The notes beneath the pieces are model-generated. The model was not told where the DNA came from, did not search any database, and saw only the letters and a program-made list of their open reading frames with translations. Source: Clostridiaceae bacterium Marseille-Q3526 (GTDB lineage Bacteria; Bacillota; Clostridia; Lachnospirales; Lachnospiraceae). Taken from it: 64,000 bases of DNA. The stretch covers positions 77,711-141,710 of the forward strand of contig JAGTTS010000007.1 of assembly GCA_018223375.1 (NCBI GenBank). The letters run 5' to 3'. The position numbers were made by a program, and so were the translations under genes. Position 1 is the first letter of the stretch. Every line of letters begins with the position of its first letter. This document shows, in pieces, positions 51,328-60,440 of this stretch.

Positions 51328-52647
51328 ATGGGCAGAGGGCTTGACAGCTTCACTGTGAAGGAGGCAGAGGAATACCTGAACGGGATTCCTAAATTTACCA
51401 GGAAGAAGCATTCCATAGAAGAACTCAGGGAAATATTGGACGAGACAGGACTTTCCCTTGACGGCGTCAGGCTGATTCATGTGGCCGGAACGAACGGAAA
51501 GGGTTCTGTGTGCGCTTTTTTGTCCTCGATTCTCAGGGAAGCCGGGGAGCCTGCGGCAGTGTTTACCTCTCCTCACCTGGTTTCTGTCAGAGAGCGGTTT
51601 GTCTTTGACGGAAAACAGGTGGAAGAGGAGGAATTTCTCGCAGCATTTTGCCGGATACAGCAGCTTCTTCTCATGATGGAGGAGAGAGGACTTGGCCATC
51701 CGTCTTATTTTGAGTATTTGTTTCTGATGTTTGCCGCCATGATGCAGAAGAGAAGAGAGTACACGGCAGTGCTGGAGACCGGGCTTGGAGGGAGACTGGA
51801 TGCGACCAACTGCGTCCGCCGTCCGCAGGTATGCGTGATCACCTCTGTCAGCCTGGATCACATGGAGTATCTGGGAACTACGGTGGAGCAGATTGCCGGG
51901 GAGAAGGCCGGCATCATCAAGCCGGGCGTTCCCGTATTTTATGACAGGAGCGATGCACAGGCCGCCGCTGTGATAGAGAGCCAGGCCAGGCGTTTAAAGA
52001 GCCCTGCCTTTGGGGTGGGGGAGGAAGCGTCCTGGCAGCAGACTCTGGAACATGGGCGCCTGTTTTTGAGAGAGGGAGAGAAGACCCTGGAAATCCCCTT
52101 TGCCGCCCCTTACCAAGTGGTAAACGCCATGCTGGCAGTCCGGACGGCCGGGTATCTGGGAATTTCCTGGCAGGCCGTTTCCGAGGGAGTGAGAAAGACC
52201 GTCTGGCCGGGCCGTATGGAGGAGATTGCTCCCGGCGTCTATTTAGACGGCGCTCACAATGAGGGCGGAATCCGGGCGTTTGCCAGGGCTGCCTCCCAGA
52301 TTCCAGGAAAGAGGAAAATTCTCCTGTTTGCCGCAGCCTCGGATAAGGAGTATCCGACGATGCTGCGTCTGCTGTTTGAGACGCTGCGCCCCGACGCCGC
52401 GGTACTGACCCGCATTGCCGGCAGCAGAGGGCTTGAAGTGGAGACGCTTCGGGCGGCGGCAGAAAAGGAGGCCAGAGAAGCCGGTCTGTCTGTTCCGATG
52501 ACAGTCAGGCCGACAGCGGAGGAGGCGCTTCTTGCCGCCCTTCAGGATAAAGGGAAGGACGACACGGTATTCTGCGCCGGCTCTCTTTACCTGGCAGGAG
52601 AAATAGAAGATGTGATAAGGAGGAACCGTTATGACAAAAGAAGATAG
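51328..52647 (+). CDS. folC: Bifunctional folylpolyglutamate/dihydrofolate synthase
   Basis: 439 residues from 51328. P-loop HVAGTNGKGSVCAFLSSIL, TSPHLVSVRERFVFDG and VLETGLGGRLDATNC are FolC signatures; DGAHNEGG and FAAASDKEYPTML belong to the C-terminal Mur ligase-like domain. It adds glutamates to folates and may convert dihydropteroate to dihydrofolate. The start at 51328 (AGGAAAG upstream) gives the family-typical N-terminus (FTVKEAEEYLNGIPKF); 27 more codons upstream would begin at the transcription start. Confidence 0.92.
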   Translation: MGRGLDSFTVKEAEEYLNGIPKFTRKKHSIEELREILDETGLSLDGVRLIHVAGTNGKGSVCAFLSSILREAGEPAAVFTSPHLVSVRERFVFDGKQVEEEEFLAAFCRIQQLLLMMEERGLGHPSYFEYLFLMFAAMMQKRREYTAVLETGLGGRLDATNCVRRPQVCVITSVSLDHMEYLGTTVEQIAGEKAGIIKPGVPVFYDRSDAQAAAVIESQARRLKSPAFGVGEEASWQQTLEHGRLFLREGEKTLEIPFAAPYQVVNAMLAVRTAGYLGISWQAVSEGVRKTVWPGRMEEIAPGVYLDGAHNEGGIRAFARAASQIPGKRKILLFAAASDKEYPTMLRLLFETLRPDAAVLTRIAGSRGLEVETLRAAAEKEAREAGLSVPMTVRPTAEEALLAALQDKGKDDTVFCAGSLYLAGEIEDVIRRNRYDKRR

Positions 52648-52792
52648 AACCATGATTGACTTTGACGAGGAGATCAGCCGTTTCCAGCCCAGCCTGGAAG
52701 TGGAGGACATCGGAGAAGCCATCGTAAAGAGCGATTTGACCGATATGTCAGATATTGTGATGGAAGTACTTAAACATGCGAAAGAGCGGTAA
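52631..52792 (+). CDS. Small conserved-looking protein (53 residues)
   Basis: An open frame of 53 codons starting with MTKEDRTMIDFDEEISRFQP and ending VMEVLKHAKER. AAGGAGG is 8 bases before the ATG. It overlaps the end of folC by 17 bases and ends 5 bases before the TPR protein gene, so it fits tightly in an operon. It is acidic and probably helical with no membrane segment or known motif. Composition and spacing argue that it is a real gene; function unknown. Confidence 0.65.
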   Translation: MTKEDRTMIDFDEEISRFQPSLEVEDIGEAIVKSDLTDMSDIVMEVLKHAKER

Positions 52793-52797
52793 ACGAT

Positions 52798-54231
52798 ATG
52801 GATCAGTTAAAAAAAATCCGTCTGGCTTCCAACGGTTTTTATAACCTGGGGCTGGAACGGGCCAAGATACGCGACCTGACGGGGGCGGTGGAGGCGCTGA
52901 AAAAGTGCCTGATGCTGAATAAATACCACATTGACGGAAGAAACCTTCTGGGACTTATCTACTATGAGATGGGAGAGGTGTCAGACGCTCTGGTTCAGTG
53001 GGTCATCAGCATGAATTTTAAGGAGCAGGACAACCGAGCCGACTATTATCTGGATCAGATTCAGAGGAAGCCGGAGCGGCTGGATACAGTAAGCCAGAAT
53101 GTCAAGCGGTACAACCAGGCGCTGGCCCAGGCCCAGGCCGGGGACGACGATCTGGCAGTTCTGCAGCTGACGAAGGTGGTGGAGGTAAACCCGAACTTTA
53201 TTAAGGCCCACCTGCTGCTGGCAGCGCTCTATATGAGCCGCGGAACCTACACGAAGGCGGGCAAATCCCTTCTGAAGGTATTGAAGATTGACAAGAATAA
53301 TCCCAAGGCATCCTGGTACATGTCCATTGTCAAGGCCAGGACAGGCCGGGCGGATGTGGAGAGAAGAAAGCTTAAAAACGCCTTTTCCCACAAAAAAATG
53401 CAGGACGACGATGTGATTATTCCGCCTTCCTACAAGGAAAATACGGGATGGCAGTCCATCTTAAACATTGTGGCAGGCCTGGCGCTGGGAGCCATGGTGA
53501 TTTTCTTCCTGGTTATGCCCACGAAGATTAAGGCGCTGAATAATGAGCACAATCAGGAAATCCTCAAATACGAGGAGAAGATTAATCAGAGAAACGAGGA
53601 AATTGACAGCTTAAACGGACAGATGGAGCAGGCCAACAGCGATAAAGAGACGGCGGAGCAGAAGCTGGACGAAGCGTTAAACAGCAACGACAGCCAGGTA
53701 AACCAGTACGCGATCCTTGTTAAAATGCTGCAGGCTTACCGAAACGAGGATCTGACCGGGGCAGTCACACTGTATCCGGGATTCAATCCGTCGATTTTTA
53801 CGGACGAGACGGTGCTTCAGATTGCCAACGGAATCAAGCAGGACATCGAGACGAACGGCTACCAGACCCTGGAGGATCTGGCCTACACCATGTGGTCGGC
53901 CGGCCGGATGGACGAGGCGTTAAATTATTACAACACCTGTCTGACCATCCGCCCGCAGAATCCGAAGGTAATTTTCAGCATGGGAATGATTTACCGTTCC
54001 AAGCAGGATTACGCCAAGGCGGTGGAGCTGTTCACCCAGGTGAGCACCCAGTACGGAGATTCCGAGTATGCGGAAAAAGCCAGAAATCAGCTGACAGAGC
54101 TGGCGCCTTACGTGCAGACGGCGCCCCAGCAGCCGGCAGAACCAGAGGGAGAAGCTCAGCCGGAGGGCGGGGAACCGGAAGCAGAGCCTGATCATACAGA
54201 CGGCGGACAGGAAGCAGAGCCGCAGCAGTAA
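52798..54231 (+). CDS. TPR-containing membrane protein
   Basis: 477 residues. TPR-like helices lie in the N-terminal half (NLGLERAKIRDLTGAVEALK, LLAALYMSRGTYTKAGKSLL), followed by one membrane segment (ILNIVAGLALGAMVIFFLVM), a coiled coil (NQRNEEIDSLNGQMEQANSD), C-terminal TPRs (WSAGRMDEALNYYNTCLTIR) and an acidic Pro/Glu tail. The two TPR regions thus sit on opposite sides of the membrane. It is likely an assembly scaffold; no specific partner can be named. Its ribosome binding site is weak, suggesting coupling to the preceding small gene. Confidence 0.78.
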   Translation: MDQLKKIRLASNGFYNLGLERAKIRDLTGAVEALKKCLMLNKYHIDGRNLLGLIYYEMGEVSDALVQWVISMNFKEQDNRADYYLDQIQRKPERLDTVSQNVKRYNQALAQAQAGDDDLAVLQLTKVVEVNPNFIKAHLLLAALYMSRGTYTKAGKSLLKVLKIDKNNPKASWYMSIVKARTGRADVERRKLKNAFSHKKMQDDDVIIPPSYKENTGWQSILNIVAGLALGAMVIFFLVMPTKIKALNNEHNQEILKYEEKINQRNEEIDSLNGQMEQANSDKETAEQKLDEALNSNDSQVNQYAILVKMLQAYRNEDLTGAVTLYPGFNPSIFTDETVLQIANGIKQDIETNGYQTLEDLAYTMWSAGRMDEALNYYNTCLTIRPQNPKVIFSMGMIYRSKQDYAKAVELFTQVSTQYGDSEYAEKARNQLTELAPYVQTAPQQPAEPEGEAQPEGGEPEAEPDHTDGGQEAEPQQ

Positions 54232-54245
54232 GACACATAAGAATG

Positions 54246-54295
54246 AAAAGAGACACTACAGAAGATGGAAGATTCTTTTGCAGTGTCTTTTTTTG
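54246..54295 (+). terminator. Terminator after TPR gene
   Basis: AAGAGACACTACAGAAGA / TCTTTTGCAGTGTCTTTTTTT imperfect stem and U tract. Confidence 0.7.
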
Positions 54296-54357
54296 CGTTA
54301 AAAATGGAAAAAACGCCGGGATTCCGGCTTTCGCTGATTCGTAAGCTTTTTAACAGG

Positions 54358-54386
54358 ACAGGAATAAAAAAAGGACTCCGGGGAAT
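54358..54386 (+). promoter_or_regulatory. Candidate sigma-H promoter of spoIIA
   Basis: ACAGGAATA (54358-54366) fits the sigma-H -35 (RnAGGAWWW); GGGGAAT (54380-54386) fits the -10 (RnnGAAT). The 13-base spacing is one longer than usual. In B. subtilis spoIIA is sigma-H dependent, which supports the reading. Confidence 0.4.
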
Positions 54387-54463
54387 ACTTTCATAGGACG
54401 CAGTGAGCAGATAAACAGAAAAAGGCCGGACAAAAAAACTGGACAGGAAAAGGAGGAAAAGGC

Positions 54464-54841
54464 ATGGAACAGGATTTTACATATGAGGCGTCGGAACAGA
54501 TGCTGGTGATTCATCTTCCCAGAGAGGTAGATCACCATAACTGTACGGCGCTGAAAAATGAGACGGATCTGATTTTGGCAGAAAATTATGTGACCAGAAT
54601 GATTTTTGACTTTACGGATACGCAGTTTATGGACAGCTCAGGAATCGGGGTGCTGTTAAACCGCTACAAGCAGATGAGGGGAAGCAGGGGAAGCGTCGCC
54701 TATTACGGGGCGGGACGCCAGGTGAAACGGATTCTGTCTATCGGAGGAATCGCGGGAATTGTGCAGGGATACGATACGAAGGAGGCGGCCATAGAGGGAC
54801 GCCTGGAAAGGAGAGAGCCATGCAGAAGGGGATGGAGATGA
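54464..54841 (+). CDS. spoIIAA: Anti-sigma F factor antagonist SpoIIAA
   Basis: 125 residues; STAS domain. TQFMDSSGIGVLLNRYKQMR carries the serine phosphorylated by SpoIIAB (DSSGIG). Unphosphorylated SpoIIAA displaces sigma F from SpoIIAB to begin forespore gene expression. GGAGG lies upstream of the ATG. First gene of the classic three-gene operon, overlapping spoIIAB by 22 bases. The C-terminus (GRLERREPCRRGWR) is unusually basic because it runs through the spoIIAB ribosome binding site. Confidence 0.94.
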   Translation: MEQDFTYEASEQMLVIHLPREVDHHNCTALKNETDLILAENYVTRMIFDFTDTQFMDSSGIGVLLNRYKQMRGSRGSVAYYGAGRQVKRILSIGGIAGIVQGYDTKEAAIEGRLERREPCRRGWR

Positions 54842-55275
54842 AAAAAAACGGGAGACAGACAGAGACAATGAGGATGGAGATTGAGAGCCGCTCAGAAAAC
54901 GAGGAATTTGCCCGGGTGGCGGCGGCGGTGTTTTTAAGCCGCCTGGATCCTACAGTGGAGGAGATGGACGATATAAAGACTGCGGTTTCGGAAGCTGTCA
55001 CCAACGCAGTCATCCATGGATATGGAGGCGGGGAAGGGACCATTTACATAGAAATTCAGGTCTGCGGCAGGGAGGCAAGGATTACGATCCGGGACGAAGG
55101 CGTTGGAATCGCAGACATTGGCAAGGCCATGGAGCCCATGTACACCTCCGATCCGTCCGGAGAACGGTCCGGCATGGGATTCTCCTTTATGGAGGCCTTT
55201 ATGGATCAGGTGGCCGTGGAATCAGAACCTGGCCGCGGAACAGCCGTCATCATGACAAAGACGGTCGGCAGGTGA
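54820..55275 (+). CDS. spoIIAB: Anti-sigma F factor / kinase SpoIIAB
   Basis: 151 residues. GHKL ATPase motifs: N box AVSEAVTNAVIHGYGG, G1 DEGVGIADIG, and G2 SGMGFSFMEAFMDQV. It binds and inhibits sigma F and phosphorylates SpoIIAA. The start at 54820 has AAAGGAGAG upstream; an internal ATG seven codons on is an alternative. It is translationally coupled to spoIIAA and followed 4 bases later by sigF. Confidence 0.95.
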   Translation: MQKGMEMKKNGRQTETMRMEIESRSENEEFARVAAAVFLSRLDPTVEEMDDIKTAVSEAVTNAVIHGYGGGEGTIYIEIQVCGREARITIRDEGVGIADIGKAMEPMYTSDPSGERSGMGFSFMEAFMDQVAVESEPGRGTAVIMTKTVGR

Positions 55276-55279
55276 GCGT

Positions 55280-56014
55280 ATGGAAGGAACAGAGAGACAG
55301 GATAGAACGATACAGCTCATTTCCCTGGCCCACCAGGGAGATAAAGAGGCCAGAGATGCTCTGGTAGAGGAAAACGTAGGCCTGATCTGGAGTATTGTCC
55401 GAAGGTTTGCGGGAAGGGGCTGCGAGACGGAGGATCTGTTCCAGATCGGAAGTATCGGCCTGATGAAGGCCATTGATAAATTTGACACAGCCTTTGATGT
55501 GAAATTTTCTACCTATGCAGTCCCCATGATTATGGGCGAGATCAAGAGATTTCTACGGGACGACGGGATTATCAAGGTAAGCCGTTCCATCAGGGAGATG
55601 GGAATACGTGTCAGCGCGTCCAGGCAGAAGCTGTCGGGAACGCTGGGCAGGGAGCCGACGCTGGAGGAGCTGGCAGAGGACGTGGGGGCCAGCCGCGAAG
55701 AGGTGGCCGTTTCTCTGGAGGCCGGGGCCCAGGTGGAATCTCTGTATGCCCCGGCGGCAGGAGGAGAGGAGACAAATCTGTCTCTCCTGGACAGAGTTGG
55801 CGGCGAAAACGGCGGACAGGAGGAGGCGCTGAACCGGCTTGTCCTCAGGGAACTTTTGGGAACCCTTGAAAAGAAGGAGCGGGACCTGATTGTAAGACGC
55901 TATTTCTATGACCAGACACAGACAAAAATTGCAGAAGCCATGGGGATTTCACAGGTTCAGGTTTCCAGGATGGAGAAGCGGATTTTAAAGAAAATGCGGG
56001 AAGGCTTTGAATAA
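55280..56014 (+). CDS. sigF: RNA polymerase sporulation sigma factor SigF
   Basis: 244 residues. Region 2 ETEDLFQIGSIGLMKAIDKF and FSTYAVPMIMGEIKRFLRDD; region 3 VSRSIREMGIRVSASRQKL; region 4 QTKIAEAMGISQVQVSRMEK. It directs early forespore transcription. The gene is complete, but its last 43 codons (from 55886) plus the following 25 bases are repeated at 61823-61976, where an insert has separated it from the spoVA operon that normally follows. Confidence 0.96.
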   Translation: MEGTERQDRTIQLISLAHQGDKEARDALVEENVGLIWSIVRRFAGRGCETEDLFQIGSIGLMKAIDKFDTAFDVKFSTYAVPMIMGEIKRFLRDDGIIKVSRSIREMGIRVSASRQKLSGTLGREPTLEELAEDVGASREEVAVSLEAGAQVESLYAPAAGGEETNLSLLDRVGGENGGQEEALNRLVLRELLGTLEKKERDLIVRRYFYDQTQTKIAEAMGISQVQVSRMEKRILKKMREGFE

Positions 56015-56039
56015 AAACAGAAATTTTCTCCATACTAAT
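55886..56039 (+). repeat. 154-bp direct repeat, left copy (sigF 3' end)
   Basis: Identical to 61823-61976 except for one base (GTA here, GTG there). It covers the sigF region-4 codons, stop and the forespore-type promoter, and marks the left edge of the insert. Confidence 0.95.
56009..56037 (+). promoter_or_regulatory. Displaced sigma-F/G-type promoter, left copy
   Basis: GAATA (56009-56013), 17 bases, CATACTA (56031-56037), matching the forespore consensus GHATR / CATWMTA. Here it points into the insert instead of spoVA. Confidence 0.6.
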
Positions 56040-56120
56040 AAGAAATCGTTTGGTGATGGGCCTGTGTCTGCCCAAAAGCTTTGGGAGTCTAGCTTGAAAA
56101 GAAGGAGGGATTATGCCAGT

Positions 56121-56424
56121 ATGAACTTACAAGAGGATAGAAGAAAATGGGAGAAAGGCATGACAATAAGTCAAAAAATAGAACTGAAACATCAGGAGGA
56201 TTTGCAGCGCCTTAGAGGCTTTCGATTACTTGATGATGACTTTTTGACAAAATGCTTCGAGAGTAAGATGTGCTGGCAGGCAGGGTAAGATTTTTCAAAG
56301 AGAGTAAGGAGGGGATTGCAGCTATGTGTAAGACTATGGAAGATATGAGATAGGAAGCGTTGCAGAAATGTCCGGATTACTGCTTGATAGGGTAAAAGAG
56401 TTGGAAGCGAATAGGAATGTATAA
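56121..56424 (+). pseudogene. Rpn family recombination-promoting nuclease, broken
   Basis: The N-terminal part (MNLQEDRRKWEKGMTISQKI, then FRLLDDDFLTKCFE) matches the start of Rpn/PD-(D/E)XK transposase-like nucleases, but the frame then ends at 56288. A second fragment from about 56290 reads RFFKESKEGIAAMCKTMEDM, the usual C-terminal segment, in another frame and then hits a stop. The catalytic central region is missing. AAGGAGGG remains upstream of the ATG. It sits directly after the left repeat. Confidence 0.7.
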
Positions 56425-56543
56425 GTCACATTTTTTATCTGATACATAGTAAGGCGGAGAAACTCCGAACAAATAGCGAACATAAATGGTAAAAATTTTG
56501 GCCGGAGAACTGAAATTGGTTTTCCGGCCGTTTTTGGAAAAAT

Positions 56544-57093
56544 TTAGAATGGCAGTACCGGGAATAGAGGCACTTTTATACAGGTCTGCTTTTTACAACG
56601 AAAATATTCCTCGATCCGCCATCTGGAAAAGTAGGTTCTGGCAATGCGGATCACATCATCCTTTGAACGGCTCTCTTTGTTTGCAGCCAGCATCATGGGA
56701 TGTTCCGTGATCCATAGACCAGAACCAGATAAATATTCTTCCGGGAGGCAGTGATCTGAACTTTTACGTGGGAAAGATACCACTTTTATCAATGAGAACC
56801 ACTGGTTCAGAGGGAACGATACTTTTTGCGGTGTGGAGATAAGAAGCAGCCGCAGAAGCCGGCGTTCCTTCCGAAAGATGATTGGAAAGCCGTTTTACGG
56901 TATTCGCCTTATGTACCGTTTCATGAAGCTGGCTGGAAATATCAGTGAGCAGGCAGCTTCTGGATGTCAGAATGCCATAAACCATATCTGCTGTGAACTT
57001 CCGATGAGGTTTTGAAAGTGTGCAGGAGATTTTATTAGTAAAAGCCAAAATTTTTCTTTTCAAACGGTAGGTGATTGATGTAGAGTTAGTCAT
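56544..57093 (-). pseudogene. IS4-type transposase remnant
   Basis: Two minus-strand fragments in different frames: 57093-56764 (N-terminal part, ending EPVVLIDKSGIF where intact enzymes continue into the DDE domain) and 56792-56544 (C-terminal part). The latter contains YFSRWRIEEYFRCKK, a perfect Y-(2)-R-(3)-E-(6)-K signature of IS4-family transposases. Most of the central catalytic domain is deleted, so it cannot be active. Terminal inverted repeats were not identified by eye. Confidence 0.75.
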
Positions 57094-57268
57094 AAGGAAT
57101 CTCCTTTCTTTTTGTTCAGTAAGGTTTTTGCTTGACGGCTTAATTGCACATCAAAAATGAATATGATTCCTTATATTTTAGCTATTTTGAAAGCTGAGGA
57201 CAACAAAACTTAATAGATTTGTCTCGTGTGGGGATGATTATGAGGAAAATTAAGGTGTTATAAATAAA

Positions 57269-57296
57269 TTGACTTGAAATAAGAAAATGATATAAT
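57269..57296 (+). promoter_or_regulatory. Promoter of the radical SAM gene
   Basis: TTGACT (57269-57274), 16 bases, TATAAT (57291-57296), about 49 bases before the degraded start codon. Confidence 0.6.
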
Positions 57297-57344
57297 AAGT
57301 GTAAAATAAAACATTTGTTGAGTTATAGATTTAGAGAGAAAAAT

Positions 57345-59667
57345 ATGAAAAATTATTAATTTTTCCCCCGGGATGGTCACCAGTTGGGCCATATTTAGCT
57401 TTACCGATTTTAAAATCATATCTTAAAGAAAAAGAAAATATTGAGGTATCTATTAAGGACTTAAATATAGAATTTTATGATAAAATCTTATCGGCGGACT
57501 ATATAGAAAAGGCTTTAAACAATATAGAAGAAAAGAATTTGAGTGAATCTGAAAAATAACTCTACAACTAATTAAAATGTCCTCTTTAAATGTTGATAGG
57601 GCAAAAGAAGTTTTAGAGGTGAAGAATATTTTGATTTAGAAGAGAAATTATGCAGAAAATATTATAAAAAATGCACTATTTATAATTAGTAAATCTATAG
57701 AGGGGAGTACTATTGATCTAAATCAGATACAATTACTTTACGATTTTAAAAAAACAGAAGAAATTTTAAGAGCTTTAGATGATAGTGTTCATAACCCATT
57801 TGTTCAATTTTATAAGGCAGAAATAATTCCATATATAAATAGTGAGAATATAGAGTTTTTAGGCATTTCAATTAGTGGTTCATCGCAGTTAATATCAGCT
57901 TTAACTTTATGCAAACTAGTTAAAAAATTTTGTAAATGTGTTGTTCATATCTCTCTAGGTGGTAATTATATAACAAGATTAGCAATTAATAATTTATCAA
58001 ATAACCATCCGTTTTATGAATTTTTTGATTCGATAATGTTATATGATGGTGAGGCAGTACTTCCTGTATTGATTAGAGCTATTGAGCAAAAGAAACATTT
58101 AGAGAATATTAATAATTTGTATTATATAAGTAATGGTGTTATACAAAAAAACAAGATAGTTGGAACCGATATTTTAAATGACACAGTTCCTGATTTTGAT
58201 GGTTTTGCAATAGAAAAATACCTTATGCCAGAGTTGGTTTTGCCTATATATACAAGCAGATGTTGTTTCAATAAATGTGCTTTTTGTACTATACCACATG
58301 CTACAGCAGGAAATTATCGTACTATTCCTGTTGAAAAAGTTGTACATAATGTAAAAGTTCTAAGCCAAAGATATAAATCAAAAGTTTTTTCGTTTGTAGA
58401 CGAAACGTTTGAAGCTGGAAGAATGATACAATTTGCTGAGTTAATTGTGAAAGAAAATTTAGAGATTTTTTGGCATGGTGAGACACGTTTTAGTAAAAAA
58501 TTAACAAACGAAGGATGTTCCAAAATTTATGCCAGTGGCTGTAGACAAATTCAATTTGGACTAGAATCATATAATCAGCGTGTTTTAGACAAAATGAAAA
58601 AACATGTTAAGCTTGAATGGATAAATGATAATATTGAAAATTGTTTAAAAAACAAGGTGCCAGTACATTTATTTTTATGGTAGGTTTTCAACTGAGACTC
58701 AGGAAGAGCGATAAGGACTATAAATTATACTACTAAAATTTTATATGATTCAAAATATAAATATGGAGTACCTTACTCTACGAGAGGTTTCCAAGAGTTT
58801 GGATTAGATATAGGCTCTGACGTATGGCATTATCCTGAAAAATATTTTGTTTCTAATATAGATGTACTCGCGAGAGGAGATTTGTCTACGAACGCTGATT
58901 ACGATATTTCCTGTGGTTTAACTCAGGCAGAAAGTAGAGATTTGGTAAGTGAATCTAGATTTGAAGAGCAAATACAACAATTATTTCAGAGTACATAATT
59001 CTTCCAAATAGACTTCACATATCTGAGATTACTTGGATTTTAGATTCAATAAACAAAGTTGATTATAATAAAGAGAATTTAAACAAAGTTAATAATATAA
59101 ATAGATATAGTGAAAAAATTTTGGTATTGAATGAAACGGTAAGTTTGTAGATGTTATAATGAAGTTGCTGGTTTTGAAAATAAAATAGTATTTTATAATC
59201 CTAATAACCATTATATATTTTCAATATCAGTTGAGTTTGAAGGAGATACAAAATTAAAACAGGAATATTAATCTCAGATATAAAATATTCCGAAGAATTG
59301 TATTATGAAATTTCGTTGATGGTTTATTTCGGATTTGTTGAAGCTTTAATGACGAGGCAAAAGTAAAAAGAAATGTAAAGGATGATTATTACATTCTTAA
59401 TTCTCATTTTATAAAGAAAGATAATACAATATTTTTATTAATTTAATTACATATAATTTATGTAAGGTAAATAAATTAGCATTACTTTTATTAGAATTTT
59501 TTAAAAAGGGGGATTCCTTAAAAAAATTAAAGAGGAGTTTATGTGATAATAATATAAGGATTAAAGAGGAAAATTTAGAGAAATTTATAAGTATAATGCT
59601 AGATGCAAAGATTTTTTGCCTTTTAGAGAATGACAGTGCTATAAGAGCATCATATAAAGCTGAATAA
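57345..59667 (+). pseudogene. B12-binding-type radical SAM maturase, multiple frameshifts
   Basis: Reassembled across frames: the start should read MKKLLIFPPGWSPVGPYLAL but one A of the poly-A is missing (57345). After a stop-rich patch (57555-57640), a long frame follows with the cobalamin-domain block (LGISISGSSQLISALTLCKL, HISLGGNYITRL), then the radical SAM cluster motif CCFNKCAFC (CxxxCxxC) and QIQFGLESYNQRVLDKM. At 58680 a T is missing so that FLMVGF becomes a stop. Further downstream frames give ISEITWILDSINKVDY and a C-terminal helical region (NKLALLLLEFFKKGDSLKKL) resembling a PqqD/RRE domain. Such enzymes modify ribosomal peptides or small molecules. Not functional as written. Confidence 0.72.
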
Positions 59668-60046
59668 AAATATTAGAAATTTTATATAGGATAGAAAAGA
59701 TATCAAATTAAGCGACGACAAAGGCATATCGAGTTAAAAGAAGAGGGAGTGGTGTCTATTTCGATGCTATAAAAGCAGTAAGATAATTGTTCAGTTTTCT
59801 GAGTTTAGCTATAAGTGGCTATAAACAGCTTTATTTAAAAACCATTTTCTACAGAAGTGCGGTATAAAATGATCCAGAAAAGGTTTAACTCATTCAAAGA
59901 GAAAGTTGCGAAGTAAAGTTCTGGTTAGAAGTGTAGAGTTTATAATAGTGAAACTTAAAGAGGTAATAAGTACACTGATAGTTCTAAAGATTATGATGGA
60001 TAATTCCTTGCTGTAAGGGGGGGATTAACCATAAATATATTGTAAT
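59668..60046. other. AT-rich intergenic stretch
   Basis: About 380 bases with no open frame of note, between the decayed maturase and the small peptide gene. It contains a G7 run (60017-60023). I see no recognisable element, though it must hold any promoter of the peptide gene. Confidence 0.5.
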
Positions 60047-60059
60047 AGGAGGTGAGAAA

Positions 60060-60161
60060 ATGGAAAAAGAGTTAATAGAAAGATTAAAAGAACTTGAAGC
60101 ACAAGACATATTTGCTGAAAATCTGGAAAATGAAGACTATGTAGTAAAATACTCAACATGA
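60060..60161 (+). CDS. 33-residue peptide, candidate RiPP precursor
   Basis: Short intact gene with AGGAGGTG five bases before the ATG, the strongest ribosome binding site in the insert. The product begins MEKELIERLKELEAQDIFAE (amphipathic helix like a leader) and ends NEDYVVKYST; no cysteine is present. A terminator follows 25 bases after the stop. Position between a radical SAM maturase and an MFS exporter suggests a ribosomally made, modified peptide. The absence of Cys excludes thioether classes, leaving C-methylation, epimerisation or carbon-carbon links. Inference from context; no homologue recognised. Confidence 0.5.
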   Translation: MEKELIERLKELEAQDIFAENLENEDYVVKYST

Positions 60162-60185
60162 TCTAATTGTATTAATAATTAGACA

Positions 60186-60226
60186 GAGGGGGAGGTTTTA
60201 TTTAAAGTATAAAGCCTCCTCTTTTG
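60186..60226 (+). terminator. Terminator of the peptide gene
   Basis: GAGGGGGAGGTTTTAT / ATAAAGCCTCCTCTTTT hairpin with U tract. Confidence 0.75.
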
Positions 60227-60322
60227 TTTGGTTAAAAAATATTTTGCTACTATTATAAGAGAAATTAAGATAGAAACTCTTGAGGATAATGTTAAAATTT
60301 GGGAAAAATAAAAATTTGCTAT

Positions 60323-60351
60323 TTGGTAACTGACAGCCAATTAGTTATGAT
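60323..60351 (+). promoter_or_regulatory. Promoter of MFS gene
   Basis: TTGGTA (60323-60328), 17 bases, TATGAT (60346-60351). Confidence 0.6.
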
Positions 60352-60440
60352 ATTAGAATAGTAGTTCTTATCTATTCCTGTAAAATTTGTGTGATTACCT
60401 CTCGTCTGTGTAAAATGGCTGATTATTTTTTGGGGAAAGA

